64,000 nt of DNA from Bergeyella_A cardium (GTDB taxonomy: Bacteria > Bacteroidota > Bacteroidia > Flavobacteriales > Weeksellaceae). The translations under genes were made by a program, and so were the position numbers. The notes under the pieces are model-generated. The model searched no databases. It was not told the origin of the DNA and saw nothing but the letters and a program-made list of their open reading frames with translations. Where the stretch lies: assembly GCF_030012605.2 (NCBI RefSeq), contig NZ_CP114055.2; one strand, written 5' to 3'. This document shows, in pieces, positions 50,517 to 58,716 of the stretch (within the stretch, counting starts at the first letter, position 1; the number at the start of each line of letters is the position of its first letter).

Positions 50517-51857
50517 ATGATAAAAGGAAATATAATCCAAATGAGCCTTGCGGCAGTGCTACTGACTACAGCGCTTTCAGCACAGAGCAGTAGGGAGCTC
50601 AGCCTCTCGGAAGCGATAAGCTATGCACTCCAGCATAAAGCCGATGCAGAGAAAGCCCAGCTTAATATTAAAAATGCCGATGCACAAATTACCGAAGCCA
50701 AGGCTGGTGCACTCCCAAAGCTCAATGCAAGCAGTACTACGACCTATAACCCTATTTTACAGGAGATGGTGATCCCGAGTTTTATAGACCCTACACAAAC
50801 GCTAAAACTCACAATGGGGCAGAAATGGACCTCTTCAAATAGCCTCGCTCTGCAGCAGGCATTGTTTAATCAGGCAGTATTCGTAGGGCTTAAAGCTGCG
50901 AAATCTACCCGTGAGTTTTATATTATCAATGCTCAACTTACAGAAGAGCAGATTATAGAAAAAGTTGCCAATGCCTATTATCAGGTCTATCAAGCCGAGC
51001 AGATGCTCAGCAACTTGGATGATAACCTCGCTATCACTGAGCAGACGAATACCATCATTAAAGGATTGTATGATGCTGGGCTTGCAAAAAAGATAGACTA
51101 TGATAGAACTCAAGTGGCGCTTAATAATCTGAAATCTACACGAAATCAGCTTGTGAATACGGTTTCTCTCAGTGAGAATGCCCTTAAATTTATTATCGGA
51201 ATGCCAATGGAAGAAAGCGTGAAGCTACCTGCATCTGCTTTTGACCCACAGCTTATAGAGGTGGAAGAAACTCAGCTATCGGAACGCACAGAACTGAAAG
51301 TATTAGGCAAGCAGCTCGAGCTTTTAGACTGGAAAAAGAGAGCTACAGAGGCACAGTATTACCCTACGGCAAGCCTTAGTGCGAATTATACTTGGTATGG
51401 TCAGGGCTCTAAATTCCCTTGGTGGAATGGTAGTAAAAATGGAGTATACTGGTCAGATATCGCTTCTATTTCTCTAAATATTACGGTTCCTATTTTCAAT
51501 GGTTTTGCGATAAAGTCTAAAGTAGAGCAGAGCAAGATAGAAATTCAGAAAGCACAGGCAGACCTCAGAGATACTCAGCTTGCTTTGGATATGAGCTTTA
51601 AGAATGCCAAGACGCAATTGGAAAATTCAGCCATCGCCATCAGTACTCAAGAGGAAAATGTAAAACTTGCAGAAGAGGTTCTCTCAAATATCAGAAACAA
51701 TTATAAGTTTGGTCTGGCATCTCTCAATGATATTTTGGATGCGGAGAAAGATTTAGCAAGTGCTAAGAACAACCTCACGAAATCCAAACTCGATTATAAA
51801 CTTGCAGAGATTCAATTATTAAAATCTCAAGGAAAACTCAAAACATTATCTAACTAA
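50517..51857 (+). CDS. TolC family outer membrane efflux protein
   Basis: The 446-residue protein begins with a signal peptide (SLAAVLLTTALSAQS). It has two similar halves of helical hairpins typical of TolC: LSLSEAISYALQHKADAEKAQLNIKNADAQI and ELKVLGKQLELLDWKKRATEAQYYPTASLSANYTWYGQG. The conserved NYKFGLASLNDILDAEKDLASAKNNL near the C-terminus marks the outer-membrane efflux family. It forms the channel through the outer membrane for the RND pump encoded downstream. The adaptor gene starts 15 bp later. Confidence 0.94.
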   Translation: MIKGNIIQMSLAAVLLTTALSAQSSRELSLSEAISYALQHKADAEKAQLNIKNADAQITEAKAGALPKLNASSTTTYNPILQEMVIPSFIDPTQTLKLTMGQKWTSSNSLALQQALFNQAVFVGLKAAKSTREFYIINAQLTEEQIIEKVANAYYQVYQAEQMLSNLDDNLAITEQTNTIIKGLYDAGLAKKIDYDRTQVALNNLKSTRNQLVNTVSLSENALKFIIGMPMEESVKLPASAFDPQLIEVEETQLSERTELKVLGKQLELLDWKKRATEAQYYPTASLSANYTWYGQGSKFPWWNGSKNGVYWSDIASISLNITVPIFNGFAIKSKVEQSKIEIQKAQADLRDTQLALDMSFKNAKTQLENSAIAISTQEENVKLAEEVLSNIRNNYKFGLASLNDILDAEKDLASAKNNLTKSKLDYKLAEIQLLKSQGKLKTLSN

Positions 51858-51872
51858 ATATCATATCAACTA

Positions 51873-52928
51873 ATGAAAAAAATAATCACAACAGTCTTAA
51901 TTCTTACATTGGCTGCGGGCGGAGCTTATTATATCCTCCAAAAAAATAAAGAGAAGAATGCCGCTCAAGTGGCAGTAGTAGCCGAAAAAAATACCGATGT
52001 AGTTGTAAGAACCGCCAAAGTAGCTTACGAAAACATCAATGATGAATTTACAGTAGATGGAAACTTCCTCGCCAATACACAGGCTACCATCGCAGCGGAA
52101 ACGGGTGGGCAAATCGTAGCCCTCTATGTAAAAGAAGGGAGTAGTGTAGGCGTAGGTCAAGTTATCGCTAAACTCAAAGGCGATAAGTATGATGTAAATG
52201 TAAATAATGCACAGGCAAATCTGGAGCAAGCAATCTCCGCCCTCAACAGGTATGAAGCGGCTTATAAAACAGGAGGGGTTACTGCATTGCAACTCGACCA
52301 GGCAAGACTGCAAGTGAAAAACGCAAGAGCACAGGTGCAATCTGCACAGCTAAGCTCGGGAGATACCGTAGTTCGCTCCAAAGTAAGGGGGATTGTCAAT
52401 AAAAAGAATGTAGAGCTGGGAATGGTGATAGGTGCAGGTACTGCAATAGTAGAAGTAGTGGATATTTCTTCACTCAAACTAAAAGTAGATGTAGATGAAG
52501 CCGATATCAATAAACTCAGCCTTGGCGAAAGCGTGAAAGTGAAGCCATCGGTAGAAGATGGAACTGTAGAAGGCAGGATTACTTTCATAGCCCCAGCAGC
52601 GTCAGGTGCTTTAAAATTCCCTGTGGAGGTTACCGTTCCTAATAACTTCAATAAACTGAAAGCAGGGATGTATGGTACCGCAATCTTCGGAGGTGGCGGG
52701 CACCAAAGCAGAGAACTTATAGTACCGAGAACCGCCTTTGTAGGTAGTGTGAGCGATAATCAGATTTTTATTGTGAAGAATAATACCGCTCAGCTGGTAG
52801 AAGTGCAAAGCGGAACCAATTATGGCGATAAAGTACAGATTCTTGGTGGGCTGAAAGAAGGAGATGTAGTCATTACCAGCGGGCAAATCAACCTTAGCAA
52901 TGGCTCAAAAGTGAGCATCCTTAAATAA
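51873..52928 (+). CDS. RND efflux periplasmic adaptor (membrane fusion protein)
   Basis: The 351-residue protein has an N-terminal membrane anchor (IITTVLILTLAAGGAYYIL). Its lipoyl-like halves are GGQIVALYVKEGSSVGVGQVIAKL and RSKVRGIVNKKNVELGMVI, with a helical hairpin between, then the beta-barrel and the GLKEGDVVITSGQINLSNG end. It links the RND pump to the TolC-like channel. No lipobox cysteine is present, so it is anchored by an uncleaved helix. It follows TolC by 15 bp. The matching pump is separated from it by three other genes. Confidence 0.93.
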   Translation: MKKIITTVLILTLAAGGAYYILQKNKEKNAAQVAVVAEKNTDVVVRTAKVAYENINDEFTVDGNFLANTQATIAAETGGQIVALYVKEGSSVGVGQVIAKLKGDKYDVNVNNAQANLEQAISALNRYEAAYKTGGVTALQLDQARLQVKNARAQVQSAQLSSGDTVVRSKVRGIVNKKNVELGMVIGAGTAIVEVVDISSLKLKVDVDEADINKLSLGESVKVKPSVEDGTVEGRITFIAPAASGALKFPVEVTVPNNFNKLKAGMYGTAIFGGGGHQSRELIVPRTAFVGSVSDNQIFIVKNNTAQLVEVQSGTNYGDKVQILGGLKEGDVVITSGQINLSNGSKVSILK

Positions 52929-52954
52929 TCTCCATACAAAAGTAAAGTTACCAA

Positions 52955-53887
52955 GTGAGAGTGCTTATATTCTTCATATCATTAATTCCCATTTTTGGTT
53001 TTTCGCAGATAACCCCTAAAGCATCGGATTCATTAATAGCAAAAACTGATAGCTTAAGTACCAATTTTATGATTACAGGTATCAGTAATGCGATTACCAG
53101 AATATGGGAGCTCGATGAAGATTCAAAAACGAAGCTCTTCAAACCAACAGCATACAGGAGAACCTATGTACTGCCTTTCCGATGGACGGATGTATTTAAC
53201 CGACAGCCTCAGAGCTTTAATCCAGAGCGACCAATCCCAGAATTTAAAGACTACCAAAATGTAGAAGTAAAGTTTCAGCTGAGTATGAAGGTGAAAATTA
53301 TGGAAGGAGTTCTCTTTGGGAAAGGAAACCTCTGGCTGGGCTTTACCCAATCTGCTTACTGGCAAATGTATAATGGGGGACTTTCCCGACCGTTTCGGGA
53401 GATTAACTACGAGCCAGAGCTGATGTTTACTTATCCCATCGACCTGTCGCTTGGAGATTTTAAGGTAAGAATGGCAGGACTTTCCGTAAACCATCAATCC
53501 AACGGTAAAGAGCAATCGCTTTCAAGGAGCTGGAACCGAATTATCTTTATGTCTGCCTACGAATACGGAAACTGGGGGCTGCTACACCGCGTATGGTACA
53601 GATTACCCGAAAACCCTATAGAAGATGACAATCCCAAGATTTCAGAATATATAGGCAAGACTGATGCACATTTGTTTTATAACTCACACAAGCATATTTT
53701 TTCTCTCTATATGAGGAGTAATTTGGGAGATCCTTTTCGGGGTTTTGTAGAGTTCTCTTACATCTATCCAATCAAGGGAGACCTTAAGCTCTTGTTTCAG
53801 GCATCTCACGGCTATGGAGACTCACTTATAGAATATAATCATAAGCAAACCACTCTTGGTGTTGGGATTATATTCCTTGATTTTTAA
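52955..53887 (+). CDS. pldA: Outer membrane phospholipase A (OMPLA)
   Basis: The 310-residue protein has a signal peptide (LIFFISLIPIFGFSQ), and its barrel contains the OMPLA active site LSVNHQSNGKEQSLSRSWNR with His180 and Ser182. It also has the upstream TQSAYWQMYN block near residue 131. OMPLA is a Ca-dependent dimeric outer-membrane phospholipase that removes misplaced phospholipids from the outer leaflet. It lies 26 bp after the adaptor gene and 37 bp before SemiSWEET. Presence inside an efflux operon suggests co-expression during membrane stress, which is inference. Confidence 0.93.
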   Translation: MRVLIFFISLIPIFGFSQITPKASDSLIAKTDSLSTNFMITGISNAITRIWELDEDSKTKLFKPTAYRRTYVLPFRWTDVFNRQPQSFNPERPIPEFKDYQNVEVKFQLSMKVKIMEGVLFGKGNLWLGFTQSAYWQMYNGGLSRPFREINYEPELMFTYPIDLSLGDFKVRMAGLSVNHQSNGKEQSLSRSWNRIIFMSAYEYGNWGLLHRVWYRLPENPIEDDNPKISEYIGKTDAHLFYNSHKHIFSLYMRSNLGDPFRGFVEFSYIYPIKGDLKLLFQASHGYGDSLIEYNHKQTTLGVGIIFLDF

Positions 53888-53924
53888 ATTAATATTAACA
53901 TAAATAGTATAAAAAAATAAAGAA

Positions 53925-54188
53925 ATGAATAACGATAAATTTATAACCATATTAGGTTGGATAGCTACTGTAACCGCAGTGGGAATGTATGTGTCTTATG
54001 TTCCTCAGATTCAAGATAACTTAAACGGGAAGCCCGGCAATCCTGTGCAGCCACTCGTTGCAGCAATCAACTGTACGCTCTGGGTAATGTACGGGCTGAT
54101 GAAAAAGCCCAAACGAGACTGGCCCATCGCTCTTGCGAATATGCCAGGGATATTATTTGGTTTGGTAACTTTTGCTACTGCATTGTAG
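53925..54188 (+). CDS. SemiSWEET-type sugar transporter
   Basis: The 87-residue protein has three TM helices: ITILGWIATVTAVGMYVSYVPQIQDNL, with the PQ-loop Pro-Gln, then LVAAINCTLWVMYGLMK and WPIALANMPGILFGLVTFATA. The single triple-helix bundle is the bacterial SemiSWEET family, which dimerises to move sugars down gradients. The Asn in AAINCTLW is at the position important for substrate binding in the family. The substrate here is unknown. It is 58 bp before the nitroreductase gene. Confidence 0.92.
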   Translation: MNNDKFITILGWIATVTAVGMYVSYVPQIQDNLNGKPGNPVQPLVAAINCTLWVMYGLMKKPKRDWPIALANMPGILFGLVTFATAL

Positions 54189-54246
54189 CTTGATGAATGC
54201 CTATTGCAATTACAAGCCTATTATAAATTTTAAAACAAATAACAGA

Positions 54247-54843
54247 ATGAACTTTTTAGATTTAGCTAAAAACAGATATACAACAAAAACCTATCGCAAG
54301 CAGAAAATCTCAGCAGAGCAAATCTCAGAGCTGAAAGAGATATTGAGGCTTAGCCCTTCGTCTATCAACAGCCAGCCGTGGAGATTTACTTTTGTTTCGG
54401 ATGAGAAAGTGAAAAGCCAGCTCGCTGAAGCCTCATTTTTTAATGAGCAGAAAATAAAAGAAGCAAGTCATCTGGTGGTTTTCCGAGTGGTAGATAACCT
54501 CAACCTCTTTGAAGAGCAGATTACTGCTATACTTCCCGAAGGTGCCATAGCCTACTATCAGCAAATCGTAAAACCAAAAGGTGAAGAAGCCGTAAAAAAC
54601 TGGTTACAGAAGCAGGTGTATATTTCTCTTGGGTATTTCCTTAGCGCTTGTGCTGCTTTGGAGATAGATTCTACTCCAATGGAGGGGATAGATACCCAAA
54701 AGTATGATGAGCTACTCCCAATCGATGGATATAAAACCCTCTTTGCTGTAGCCATTGGTTATAGAAGTGTGGAGGATAAAAATCAGCCTCACATCAGCCC
54801 TAAAACGAGATTAAAAGCCGAAGAAATCATCAATGAGATTTAA
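54247..54843 (+). CDS. NAD(P)H-dependent nitroreductase (NfsB-like)
   Basis: Starting at MNFLDLAKNRYTTKTYRKQ (54247), the protein has 198 residues. An upstream ATG at 54172 overlaps SemiSWEET and is rejected. Conserved FMN-binding features include RYTTKTYRKQKIS, LRLSPSSINSQPWRF and a PMEGIDTQKYDELL block near the end. The GYFLSACAALEIDSTPMEG stretch is typical of NfsB/YdgI-like enzymes. It reduces nitroaromatics or quinones with NAD(P)H. It lies 54 bp before the RND pump gene, so it probably shares the efflux transcript. Confidence 0.9.
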   Translation: MNFLDLAKNRYTTKTYRKQKISAEQISELKEILRLSPSSINSQPWRFTFVSDEKVKSQLAEASFFNEQKIKEASHLVVFRVVDNLNLFEEQITAILPEGAIAYYQQIVKPKGEEAVKNWLQKQVYISLGYFLSACAALEIDSTPMEGIDTQKYDELLPIDGYKTLFAVAIGYRSVEDKNQPHISPKTRLKAEEIINEI

Positions 54844-54897
54844 GACTATAACTTACTTAAGTCTTTTCAAATATTAAAAACAACACAACAACATCAA

Positions 54898-57800
54898 ATG
54901 AAATTAGCAGAAATATCTATCAAGAGGCCGAGTTTGGTTATCGTACTGCTTGCCGCTCTTATCATTGGGGGGCTTTTCAGTTACAAAAGCCTTAGCTACG
55001 AGCTTATCCCAAAGTTTGAGGTAAAGGTAGTAACCATCTCCACCATATACCCAGGTGCAGGGCCTTCCGAGATAGAAAATACGGTTACTAAAAAGATAGA
55101 AGATGCCGTATCATCATTGGAGAATGTAAAGAAGATACAGTCCAGATCCTATGAGGGCGCATCTGTGGTGATTATTACCTTTAATAATAATGCGGATGTA
55201 GATTATGCACTGAATGATGCCCAGAGGAAGATTAATGCCATCCGCTCTGAATTACCAGATGATGCTAAGGAGCCATCGCTCAGTAAATTTTCCCTTTCCG
55301 ACCTTCCTGTTGCGAAGATGGGGATTACGGCAAACCTCAGCTCTGCCGAGCTCTATACGCTGGTAGATGAGAAAATACAGCCTGCATTCTCCCGAATCCC
55401 TGGTGTAGCGAAGGTTAATATCGTAGGAGGGCAAGAGAGAGAGATTCGTGTGAGCTTAGACCCTGAGAAGGTAAAAGCATACAGGCTTACCATTTCTGCC
55501 GTTCAGCAGATTATACAAGCCTCTAATATGGACTTTCCTACGGGGAATTTGAAGACAAGGGATAATACTACCCTCATCCGTCTTTCAGGGAATATTACCT
55601 CTGTGGAGCAGCTTAGAAATCTTACAATAGCTTCCCAAAATGGAAGGAATATCCTCCTCTCCGAAGTGGCAGATGTACAGGACACGCAGAAAGATGCAGA
55701 GAAAATCGCTCGTATCAACAGTAAAAGCACCCTTCTTCTCGAAGTTCAGAAGCAATCTGATGCCAATGCAGTAGAGGTAAGTGAGCTCGTGCAGACAAAA
55801 ATAAAGGAAGTAGAAAAGCAATATAAGCAGCAGAATATAAAGATTGACCTCGCAGATGATACCAGTGTATTTACCCTCGAGGCGGCAGATTCTGTAACTC
55901 ACGACTTGTTTATCGCGGTATTTCTCGTAGCTTTTGTGATGCTGTTCTTCCTTCACTCGTTCAGGAATGCCCTTATCGTAATGGTATCCATCCCATCGTC
56001 GCTTATTGCAACCTTTATCGGTATTATGATATTAGGCTATAGTTTAAACCTGATGAGTTTGCTTGCTCTCTCCCTCGTGGTAGGTATCTTGGTAGATGAT
56101 GCTATTGTGGTGATAGAGAATATCCACAGGCATATGGAGATGGGGAAAAACAAATACAGAGCAGCGTATGATGGTGCTTCGGAGATTGGCTTTACAGTAG
56201 CGGCTATTACGATGGTGATAGTAGTGGTATTCCTCCCGATTGCGATGAGTTCGGGGCTGGTTTCGGATATCATCCGCCAGTTTGCCGTAGTGGTGGTTAT
56301 TTCTACCTTGCTCTCGCTCTTGGTATCTTTCACCGTAGTTCCTTGGCTTTTCTCTCGATTTGGTAAGCTGGAGCATATCAGTAAGAGCTCTATTTTTGGT
56401 AAGATTATCTATGCCTTCGAGAGACAGCTCGATAAATTCACCCATTGGATTAGCAACCTCTTAAAATGGAGTTTAAACCATAAGGCAATTACCTCTGTTT
56501 TAGCGGTAGCAATCTTCTCTACCATTATCCTATTAGGTAAGTTTGGGTATATTGGTAATGACTTCTTCCCCTCTACAGAGAGGAGTAAGTTTCTCATCCA
56601 GCTCGAGCTGAATAAGGATGCCTCTGTGCAGCAGACCAATCTCGCTACGCTCAAAGCTGAAGAATTCCTCAATAAAATTCCAGAGATACAATCTACCATT
56701 ACTACCGTAGGGCAAGCCAGCAGTGGTATGGGAACGGCGCAGGCTACTTCCTACAAGTCTGAGATTACCGTAAAACTCATCGATAGAGACCAGATGGAAG
56801 AGAAATCTACCAAAGTCTTTGCTGCGAAGCTCAAAAGACAGCTTGAGAAAGAACTCGTAGGAGTAAAAGTAACTACTGTGCCTGTCGGTATGATGGGGGC
56901 TGAGCAGGCAGCTATACAGCTCAATATTACAGGGAATACACTGGCAGATGTAATGAAGTATGCCAAAGAAGCAGAGAAGCTCCTCAAAGGGATTAAAGGT
57001 TCTAATGAAGTAGAGCTAAGCGTAAAAGAAGGAAACCCCGAGATCGCAATAGATATAGACCGAGACAAGATGACCGCACTTGGTCTGAATGTAGCAACCG
57101 TAGGGCAAACCCTGAGAACTGCATTTAGCGGGAATACAGACTCCAAATTCCGTACGGGCAACAGTGAGTTTGACATTAATGTTATCCTCGATGAGTCTTT
57201 CAGAATGAGTATAGATGATGTTCGTAATATTTCGTTTATCAATTCTCTTGGGCAGAGCGTTAGCCTTGCACAGTTTGCTACGGTGGCTAATTCCACAGGG
57301 CTTTCTTCATTAGAGAGGTACGACCGCTCACCGTCCGTAACCGTAAATGCTCAGGTAGTAGGTAGAACCGCTGGTGAAGTGGCAGACGAATGGGAAGGAT
57401 TACTCAATAACACCCAGCGACCTGCTGGCGTAGAGTGGAAATGGGGGGGCAACAAAGAAAACCAGTCCGAAGGCTTCGGTACGCTCGGGGTAGCAATGCT
57501 CGCTGCATTAATGCTCGTGTATATGGTGATGGTGATTCTCTACAATGACTTCATTCGCCCGTTTGTCGTGATGTTTTCCATTCCGCTTTCCTTCATCGGG
57601 GCAATCTGGGGCTTGGCACTCACCAATCAATCCCTGAATATCTTTACCATTCTGGGGATTATTATGCTCATCGGTCTCGTGGCTAAAAACGCAATTCTCC
57701 TCGTAGATTTTGCTAACCAAAGGAAAGCTGAGGGAGAAACTACCTTTGATGCCCTTGTACAGGCAAACCACGCCCGTCTCCGCCCTATCCTGATGACGAC

Positions 57801-58020
57801 CATTGCAATGGTCATAGGTATGCTCCCTATTGCAATGGCAAATGGTGAGGCTTCGTCTATGAACAATGGCTTGGCTATCGTTATTATCGGGGGGCTGCTC
57901 TCCTCCCTCTTTCTCACCCTTATCATTGTACCTGTAGTGTATATGATTCTCGTAGGGCTGGAAGAGCGCTTCTTCGGACACAAAGAAAAAGATATAGATG
58001 CACTGATGAAAGGCGAATAG
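54898..58020 (+). CDS. RND multidrug efflux pump (AcrB/HAE1 family)
   Basis: The 1,040-residue protein has the RND architecture: TM1, a large periplasmic loop (residues ~30-335), TM2-6, a second loop, and TM7-12. Family motifs seen are YPGAGPSEIENTVTKKIEDA near 50, LVVGILVDDAIVVIENI (the TM4 DD proton-relay pair) near 398 and MLIGLVAKNAILLVDFAN near 922. It exports hydrophobic drugs or lipids, coupled to proton entry, with the TolC and adaptor gene products upstream. A terminator hairpin begins 60 bp after the stop. Confidence 0.96.
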   Translation: MKLAEISIKRPSLVIVLLAALIIGGLFSYKSLSYELIPKFEVKVVTISTIYPGAGPSEIENTVTKKIEDAVSSLENVKKIQSRSYEGASVVIITFNNNADVDYALNDAQRKINAIRSELPDDAKEPSLSKFSLSDLPVAKMGITANLSSAELYTLVDEKIQPAFSRIPGVAKVNIVGGQEREIRVSLDPEKVKAYRLTISAVQQIIQASNMDFPTGNLKTRDNTTLIRLSGNITSVEQLRNLTIASQNGRNILLSEVADVQDTQKDAEKIARINSKSTLLLEVQKQSDANAVEVSELVQTKIKEVEKQYKQQNIKIDLADDTSVFTLEAADSVTHDLFIAVFLVAFVMLFFLHSFRNALIVMVSIPSSLIATFIGIMILGYSLNLMSLLALSLVVGILVDDAIVVIENIHRHMEMGKNKYRAAYDGASEIGFTVAAITMVIVVVFLPIAMSSGLVSDIIRQFAVVVVISTLLSLLVSFTVVPWLFSRFGKLEHISKSSIFGKIIYAFERQLDKFTHWISNLLKWSLNHKAITSVLAVAIFSTIILLGKFGYIGNDFFPSTERSKFLIQLELNKDASVQQTNLATLKAEEFLNKIPEIQSTITTVGQASSGMGTAQATSYKSEITVKLIDRDQMEEKSTKVFAAKLKRQLEKELVGVKVTTVPVGMMGAEQAAIQLNITGNTLADVMKYAKEAEKLLKGIKGSNEVELSVKEGNPEIAIDIDRDKMTALGLNVATVGQTLRTAFSGNTDSKFRTGNSEFDINVILDESFRMSIDDVRNISFINSLGQSVSLAQFATVANSTGLSSLERYDRSPSVTVNAQVVGRTAGEVADEWEGLLNNTQRPAGVEWKWGGNKENQSEGFGTLGVAMLAALMLVYMVMVILYNDFIRPFVVMFSIPLSFIGAIWGLALTNQSLNIFTILGIIMLIGLVAKNAILLVDFANQRKAEGETTFDALVQANHARLRPILMTTIAMVIGMLPIAMANGEASSMNNGLAIVIIGGLLSSLFLTLIIVPVVYMILVGLEERFFGHKEKDIDALMKGE

Positions 58021-58080
58021 CAACTGGCAAATAGCTCTTCTGGCTGTTAGCTATTAGCTGATAGCCAATAGATATATAGG

Positions 58081-58109
58081 CACTGGGCGCCCCTGCGGGG
58101 CGCCCAGTG
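58081..58109 (+). terminator. Terminator of the efflux operon
   Basis: CACTGGGCGCCCC and its exact complement form a 13-bp GC-rich stem around TGC, followed by TGTTTTATT. It lies 60 bp after the RND pump stop. Confidence 0.8.
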
Positions 58110-58184
58110 CTGTTTTATTAGAATCTCAGCCATTCTAATGTCAGGAAATTTTGTTGGTGACGTCAAGAAATTAAATAGCTTCTA

Positions 58185-58209
58185 GCTACTGGCTTTTGGC
58201 TATTAGCTA
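58185..58209. repeat. GGCTTTTGGCTATTAGC dispersed repeat
   Basis: The 19-bp segment at 58191-58209 is identical to 4953-4971. Related TAGCTATTAGC-type sequence recurs at 58040-58070, 58515-58585 and, reversed, at 14020-14056. Confidence 0.7.
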
Positions 58210-58323
58210 ACTGTCAATTATGGGCAGACTCACATCCTCACCCCTATATACGCTTAATTTGTGCTAAGGGAGGAATAGAGCCTCCATACAGATGTTTTTA
58301 AATAATGAGTTAAGCGAATATCT

Positions 58324-58367
58324 AATGTGGCAATACCTCACACGAGAATGTGAGGTATTGCCACATT
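58324..58367. repeat. Perfect 19-bp inverted repeat (long hairpin)
   Basis: AATGTGGCAATACCTCACA and its complement flank CGAGAA, giving a 44-nt hairpin with no T tract. The next ~25 bp repeat parts of it (GTGTGAG, CTCACATTCTCG). It is longer than a usual terminator stem and lies between convergent genes. Confidence 0.8.
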
Positions 58368-58394
58368 CCCGTGTGAGGGTGTCTCACATTCTCG

Positions 58395-58475
58395 TAATAG
58401 AGTGTCTATCCTTCCCGTAATAGAGTGTCTATCCTTCCCGTAATAGAGTGTCTATCCTTCTCGTGATAGACTGCT
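58395..58475. repeat. 23-bp tandem repeat, three full units plus a partial
   Basis: TAATAGAGTGTCTATCCTTC recurs at 58395, 58418 and 58441, exactly 23 bp apart, with a degenerate fourth start at 58464. Each unit ends in CCCG or CTCG. Confidence 0.85.
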
Positions 58476-58673
58476 TATTATTTTTTATCAAATGAAAGAA
58501 TCAAATCTTATTTCTGGCTTTAGGCAGTAGCTGGCTACTGGCTTTTGGTTTCTAGCTATTAGCGGTAAGCAATTGGCTTTAGGCAGTAAGCAGTAGGCGG
58601 AGCGTGGTTAGTTTGTAATAAGTGCCTGCCGTGCTACGGCTGGGTCACCTGTAAGGTGGGGAGGACAAAAAAA

Positions 58674-58694
58674 AGCCCTCAATTGTTGAGGGCT
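58674..58694 (-). terminator. Terminator of secA
   Basis: AGCCCTCAA and TTGAGGGCT form a 9-bp stem around TTG, with A8 on the plus strand giving a U tract on the minus strand. It lies 23 bp past the secA stop. Confidence 0.85.
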
Positions 58695-58702
58695 AAGCGC
58701 TT

Positions 58703-58716
58703 CACCGGCTATGGTG
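58703..58716. repeat. Palindromic intergenic repeat, copy 5 (CACCGGCTATGGTG)
   Basis: This copy abuts the secA stop codon exactly and is preceded by GGCTAAGCGCTT, matching the GCTAAGTGC context of copy 1. Confidence 0.65.

Noticed and set aside
58081..58109. Attachment site or phage remnant after the RND pump
   Set aside because: The GC-rich palindrome is best explained as a terminator; there is no integrase or tRNA.
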